Shown one piece after another: positions 5,739 to 6,047 of a DNA stretch of 6,047 nucleotides. The stretch's first letter is position 1, and the number at the start of each line of letters is the position of its first letter. The notes below the pieces were generated by a model that saw only the letters and a list, made by a program, of their open reading frames with translations, did no database searches and had not been told where the DNA came from. The stretch is taken from assembly GCA_016793565.1 (NCBI GenBank), contig JAEUMA010000034.1:1-6047 (forward strand), read 5' to 3'. Position numbers and translations under genes: made by a program. The DNA comes from Rhizobiaceae bacterium (GTDB taxonomy: Bacteria > Pseudomonadota > Alphaproteobacteria > Rhizobiales > Rhizobiaceae).

Positions 5739-5772
5739 TACATTGTGGATAAATCGACGCGTGCTGCTATAG

Positions 5773-6047
5773 ATGGCGAAACGAGAGTCGCAGGTGCAGG
5801 AGCAAGTCGCCCGCATGTCGGAAGCAGGGATCGATCTGGCGGTCGCATCGTCCGAGACGCGCCAGCGGACGGAGGATCCGGCGGCGGCCGAGCCCTACGC
5901 CAAGCCGATCCCCGACATCCTCTCGCAAATCAGGGATTCCTATGCGGAACTGCGCCGGGCGGAGCGGCGGGTCGCAGACGTAGTGCTGGCCGACGTGACC
6001 TTCTGCGTCGACGCCTCGAACGCCGAGATCGCCAGGCGCGCCGACGT
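5773..6047 (+). CDS. RpiR/MurR-family transcriptional regulator (partial, N-terminal 91 residues)
   Basis: The gene runs off the right edge, leaving 91 complete codons. From about residue 47 the protein matches the start of the RpiR N-terminal helix-turn-helix domain: ILSQIRDSYAELRRAERRVA (50-69), then DVVLADVTF (69-77) and the recognition-helix region ASNAEIARRADV (81-92). RpiR proteins bind DNA through this domain and sense phosphorylated sugars or related metabolites with a C-terminal SIS domain, which would lie outside the window. The ATG at 5773 is preceded directly by an in-frame TAG, so the protein cannot start earlier. It has no clear ribosome site. ATG 5815 is an alternative, although its GGAG is rather far (12 nt). 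With the first ATG, about 46 polar residues precede the domain, longer than usual. It is transcribed away from the transport operon and probably controls it and itself. Confidence 0.88.
   Translation, partial: MAKRESQVQEQVARMSEAGIDLAVASSETRQRTEDPAAAEPYAKPIPDILSQIRDSYAELRRAERRVADVVLADVTFCVDASNAEIARRAD

Larger units (their letters stand above)
5567..5772. promoter_or_regulatory. Divergent control region between the transport operon and the RpiR regulator
   Basis: This 206-bp gap holds no gene I can support. Its middle (about 5625-5760) is visibly more AT-rich than the flanking genes. It carries the operon promoter on the minus strand, an imperfect tandem repeat in the promoter spacer, overlapping short palindromes at 5665-5678 (TTGCTGCAAATTGC), a 13-bp palindrome at 5694-5706, and a third repeat copy at 5728-5739 beside an ATGTA/TACAT inverted repeat (5727-5743). 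A promoter for the regulator must lie here too, but I could not choose one. CTTGCA at 5717-5722 with TACATT at 5739-5744 is the best of several weak candidates. Confidence 0.75.

Noticed and set aside
1..6047. Mobile element, phage, CRISPR or toxin-antitoxin content
   Set aside because: No transposase, integrase, terminal repeats, spaced direct repeats or small paired genes were seen. Gene order and composition are uniform across the window.

Overview
The window looks like a chromosomal segment from a GC-rich alphaproteobacterium, most likely a Rhizobiales/Mesorhizobium-like soil bacterium. This is an inference from GC-biased codon use, the gene families present, and a layout typical of rhizobial solute-uptake loci. 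There is no sign of a mobile element, tRNA, rRNA, CRISPR array or plasmid origin.

Layout: almost everything lies on the minus strand as one probable six-gene operon, read from right to left. The order is ABC-transporter ATPase (5566-4745), permease (4737-3892), Tat-exported NMT1/SsuA-like solute-binding protein (3817-2651), Gfo/Idh/MocA-family dehydrogenase (2575-1490), cog3964-type amidohydrolase (1412-207), and an unrecognised protein that runs off the left edge (196-1). Good Shine-Dalgarno sequences precede most of these genes. The junctions are either very tight (7 and 10 nt) or 74-77 nt, and each of the three longer gaps holds an inverted repeat. The one at 2603-2628 is a strong 10-bp stem. 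No Rho-independent terminator is visible, so the transcript probably continues past the window.

At the right end a RpiR-family regulator (5773 onward, cut by the edge) is divergently transcribed. The 206-bp region between it and the ATPase is the control region. It holds a plausible sigma70 promoter for the operon (5629-5656), an imperfect tandem 8-bp repeat that exactly fills the spacer of that promoter, a related copy of the same motif about 97 bp away near the regulator, and a perfect 13-bp palindrome between them.

How the parts may work together: the regulator probably senses an intracellular (perhaps phosphorylated sugar-like) compound and controls uptake of a small organic solute by the ABC system. 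The amidohydrolase would then cleave an amide or ester bond, and the dehydrogenase and the unrecognised protein would process a sugar- or polyol-like product. The substrate cannot be read from the sequence. The combination is not one I can match to a named pathway, which makes the locus a candidate uncharacterised uptake and catabolism system.
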